A stretch of DNA of 42,417 nt from CAYRWK01 sp964427965 (lineage in GTDB: Bacteria; Patescibacteriota; WWE3; UBA101185; UBA10185): positions 1 to 42,417 of the forward strand of contig CAYRWK010000001.1 in NCBI GenBank assembly GCA_964427965.1, given 5' to 3'. A program made the translations under genes and the position numbers. Below are positions 40,413 to 42,417 of this stretch, in pieces. Positions within the stretch are counted from its first letter, which is position 1; each line of letters opens with the position of its first letter. The notes below the pieces were generated by a model. That model was given only the letters and a program-made list of their open reading frames with translations. It was not told the DNA's origin and did no database searches.

Positions 40413-41144
40413 TTATTTAAGAACTTTTTTAGTCCAAAAAGTTATCTTTTCCACCTCTTCTTTAGTTAGGATTTTTATGATCTGCCCCCAGTGGACTGCA
40501 ACAACATCTCCCTTTTTTAACTCGGGAACAAGCTCTGTCCCACAAGTTAAAATCTCCGTGAGTAAGGTTATCCTGTAGCCTTTTTTAGTCTCTTTTAACG
40601 AGTTTAGCTTAATGACAATTTTATCCGTTTCGATTTTTTGAACTCTACCCCAACGAATCATGCATTGGTTTATTGAAGCTAAATTGTATGTAATAGAGTT
40701 TTTTACTCTTCCTATACCCACATGTAAAATTTGAAATAAATGTGTTGGAATAAACTCTTTTGGAGGAGTTAGTTTTAGTTCTTCTACCAAAGCTTTTGGT
40801 ACGCCTTGTTTGATAAAGTTTTCGAGTAAAAGACTATAGTGTTTAGCTTTAGCCTTATTTAGTTGGTTGTTTCCAAGCCAATAACTTTCAACTACTTTGT
40901 AATCAAACGGCGGAAGCTTTGTTATTGCTGAAAGGGTTTTTAAATAGGGGTTTAATACAATAAATCTGCTTAATTCTTCTTCAACCTTTCCACACCTTCC
41001 TTTTATAATGCAGTTTTTTAATGCCACAGGTCCCGATTTTCGACCACAGTATCCCAAAGAATTTGGTGGTAATGAAAATCTGGAGACAAATTTTAATGCA
41101 TCAATTTTATCTTGTTCTTTTTTCCCTATAACTTTTGATTTCAT
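40413..41144 (-). CDS. Hydrogenase-locus protein of unknown function (possibly DUF6390)
   Basis: The product is 243 residues. It is soluble, with LPPNSLGYCGRKSG and a CIIKGRC pair near the start and VAVHWGQIIKILT near the end. I think it belongs to an uncharacterised family (possibly DUF6390) found beside [NiFe] hydrogenase genes, but this is from memory of pattern. The Cys and His residues could bind metal. It is divergent from the maturation protease (28 bases), which supports a role in hydrogenase assembly or regulation. Confidence 0.6.
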   Translation of the reverse strand: MKSKVIGKKEQDKIDALKFVSRFSLPPNSLGYCGRKSGPVALKNCIIKGRCGKVEEELSRFIVLNPYLKTLSAITKLPPFDYKVVESYWLGNNQLNKAKAKHYSLLLENFIKQGVPKALVEELKLTPPKEFIPTHLFQILHVGIGRVKNSITYNLASINQCMIRWGRVQKIETDKIVIKLNSLKETKKGYRITLLTEILTCGTELVPELKKGDVVAVHWGQIIKILTKEEVEKITFWTKKVLK

Positions 41145-41172
41145 ATCTTTTGACAGAGTAGAATAAATTAAT

Positions 41173-41586
41173 ATGAAAGTCTACCTTTTTGGTAATTGTG
41201 ATTTTACTCCTGATAGTTTTGCATTTAGTGTTGAAAAAAAACTTGGTAAGAAAACCCGGGATTTGGATATTCAGTTTATTTCAGTTAAACCAAACGAGGA
41301 CCTTCCTTTTGTAAATGAGGACCACGTTGTATTAATTGATGCCGTGTTGGATCTAAAGGAAGTAACTGTATTTACTGAGAAAGATTTGGATAAAATAGCC
41401 CTTCCGCCACGTGCTTCCGCTCATGACTTTGATTTGGGTTTTCAACTTAGGTATTTAAAAAAACTAGGGAAGGTTAATAAAGTAACAATTATTGGAATTC
41501 CTATGAGTAAACTTTCTGAAAAGGATTATGATCTGATCCATTCGATCTTAAGGAAGTTAGTGGCACAGGACATGCAGGGATCGTAA
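41173..41586 (+). CDS. [NiFe] hydrogenase maturation peptidase (HycI-like)
   Basis: The product is 137 residues. The typical fold elements are KVYLFGNCDFTPDSF at the start (cf. GNxxxxDD), VVLIDAVLDLKEV in the middle, ASAHDFDLGFQLRYLKKLGK and VTIIGIPM. The family cuts the C-terminal tail from the hydrogenase large subunit after Ni insertion. The usual first Asp/Glu ligand (GNxLxxDD/E) reads GNCDFTPD here. Its 3' end overlaps the 3' end of the convergent large-subunit gene by 61 bases, so the two must be expressed from opposite strands. Confidence 0.8.
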   Translation: MKVYLFGNCDFTPDSFAFSVEKKLGKKTRDLDIQFISVKPNEDLPFVNEDHVVLIDAVLDLKEVTVFTEKDLDKIALPPRASAHDFDLGFQLRYLKKLGKVNKVTIIGIPMSKLSEKDYDLIHSILRKLVAQDMQGS

Positions 41587-42417
41587 GCTCTAACAATCTT
41601 CTCTGCTTCTACATGTAGGATTTTCTCATCTTTATCCAGATTTTCACTAAAGTATTTTTTTAGATCCGCTTCTATACTAATCTGATTTTGTGCGGTAGGA
41701 ACTAAAATATCGTAACCATCAATAATACCCTTATCGTTGACCTTAGCGTAATGATATAAAATACCTCTTGGAGCCTCAACTACCCCAATGCCGATGCCAG
41801 CTTGAGTGGGTTTACGCACAGGCTTTTCCTGCTCAATTTTTATGTTTGATAGGATCTCAATTGCCTCATCTACGCACTGTAAAATTTCAATAGCTTGTGC
41901 CAAGTTATTATGGTGAACATTTTTTGATGGGAAAAGTTTTAGATACTCTTTGCAATCTTCTAAAGTGCGCTTATTTAAAAGGTCTTTGTTGTAGTTTAGT
42001 CTGGCAAGCGCACCTACTAAGTAATTTGAGTGAGTATCGGAAGTTTTATAGCCTTCCGATTGAGAGTAGGGTATGGCTACTGTTTCTAAAAAGTTATGAA
42101 ACTCGCTTGCCTTAATATGTTTTCCGGTTGAGTTAACAATATCTCCCTCATAAAAATCATATGACTTATCATTTCTAAGATATAAATAATCTGATTCTCG
42201 ATTTAATGTTTGGTTCCATTCTGCAAAGGTTTTTATTCCTCGTAGTACATGCGGACGGATGTTTTCAAGCCTTGTAATAAGATCGGGAAATTTTGAAGAG
42301 TCCGGTTGCTTTAATAACCCGCCGATAGTTGGGAATGGCGCGTGGATAGCCGCTCCTATTGTGGTATCCGATAAATCGGAACCAAGCTTTTTTATGTCAA
42401 ACGAATCGTGCAGTAGA
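41526..42417 (-). CDS. [NiFe] hydrogenase large subunit, C-terminal part (cut by window edge)
   Basis: The frame is open from the stop to the right edge (297 residues seen); a TTG at 41903 is internal. Landmarks are YLVGALARLNYNKD, GIGVVEAPRGILYHY and the C-terminal active-site motif YDPCMSCATN. The APRG...HY pattern and length fit the group 3 (cytoplasmic, NAD(P)-linked or F420-nonreducing) large subunit. The first cysteine pair (RxCGxC) lies outside the window. The last motif ends in Asn where most members have His or Arg, the residue before the peptidase cut, and only about 8 residues follow. H2 evolution or uptake coupled to NAD(P)H or ferredoxin is inferred. Confidence 0.92.
   Translation of the reverse strand, partial: LLHDSFDIKKLGSDLSDTTIGAAIHAPFPTIGGLLKQPDSSKFPDLITRLENIRPHVLRGIKTFAEWNQTLNRESDYLYLRNDKSYDFYEGDIVNSTGKHIKASEFHNFLETVAIPYSQSEGYKTSDTHSNYLVGALARLNYNKDLLNKRTLEDCKEYLKLFPSKNVHHNNLAQAIEILQCVDEAIEILSNIKIEQEKPVRKPTQAGIGIGVVEAPRGILYHYAKVNDKGIIDGYDILVPTAQNQISIEADLKKYFSENLDKDEKILHVEAEKIVRAYDPCMSCATNFLKIEWIRS

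Noticed and set aside
41150..41164. TTGACA and TAGAAT upstream of the maturation protease as a promoter
   Set aside because: They are separated by only 3 bases, so they cannot serve as a -35/-10 pair.
41526..41903. Hydrogenase large subunit as a short complete 125-residue gene starting at TTG 41903
   Set aside because: The same frame stays open to the window edge and reads as the expected large-subunit sequence (YLVGALARLN and others), so this is a partial gene without a frameshift.
1..42417. CRISPR array or diversity-generating retroelement
   Set aside because: No regularly spaced repeats, Cas genes, reverse transcriptase or variable/template repeat pairs were seen.
1..42417. Alternative genetic code with UGA as glycine (as in Gracilibacteria/SR1)
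   Set aside because: Several genes end naturally at TGA in overlapping ATGA or near-overlapping junctions (for example at 4244, 12308, 17302 and 39265), and family alignments need no UGA readthrough.

Overview
The window looks like a chromosome segment of an uncultured, AT-rich, small-genome fermentative bacterium. It most resembles the Candidate Phyla Radiation (Patescibacteria, perhaps Microgenomates or Katanobacteria), although no rRNA or ribosomal protein gene is present to confirm that. The case rests on a [NiFe] hydrogenase, 2-oxoacid:ferredoxin oxidoreductase and ADP-forming acetyl-CoA synthetase set with no respiratory genes, on envelope glycosyltransferases, and on many apparently leaderless genes. 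Stops at TGA, for example in overlapping ATGA junctions, argue against the UGA=Gly code of Gracilibacteria and SR1.

Region 1 (1-16.5 kb) is a copper and thiol-redox island. On the minus strand it encodes a CopA ATPase with a large C-terminal extension, a free HMA copper chaperone, an HMA-SafE/DsbD-cupredoxin fusion, a DsbA-like protein, a thioredoxin-CcdA protein, two DUF1573 proteins, a Cys-rich secreted protein and a histidine kinase/response regulator pair. On the plus strand are an ArsR-type regulator, a DUF2933 mini-protein, a CopB-like ATPase with a CPD motif and a Met-rich SHOCT protein. Five copies of one direct-repeat box (consensus near TCTTCATAAGTTTCTNATA) lie upstream of five transcription units. 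In four of them the box covers the -35 position with a constant 17-bp spacing to the -10, so this looks like the regulon of the local two-component system.

Region 2 (16.6-26.05 kb) is a probable integrated element. It carries an HNH/HEPN gene pair (possible defence cargo), unknown genes, a replication or DNA-processing block (SpoVG-like, ssDNA-binding-like, primase-helicase), a cluster of GTTAC repeats, and a large serine recombinase. The recombinase has its own promoter and a 5' leader with two mutually exclusive hairpins. Its last codons and stop lie inside the 3' end of a tRNA-Pro gene. I could not find the second att copy, so the left boundary is unknown.

Region 3 (26.1-34.6 kb) is mixed chromosome: a Zn-finger nuclease-like protein, a small membrane protein, a convincing NpmA/KamB-type 16S rRNA (A1408) methyltransferase homologue, two GT39-like membrane glycosyltransferases, a GT2 glycosyltransferase, a kinase-fold protein and a duplicated-domain protein with a HELHE motif.

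Region 4 (34.6-42.4 kb) is the energy block: a fused ADP-forming acetyl-CoA synthetase carrying a C-terminal ferredoxin-reductase-like module, 2-oxoacid:ferredoxin oxidoreductase subunits, a ferredoxin lacking one cluster cysteine, a hydrogenase-associated protein, a hydrogenase maturation protease and a [NiFe] hydrogenase large subunit cut by the right edge. Together they imply 2-oxoacid oxidation to acyl-CoA, substrate-level ATP synthesis, and electron disposal through ferredoxin/NAD(P)H to H2.
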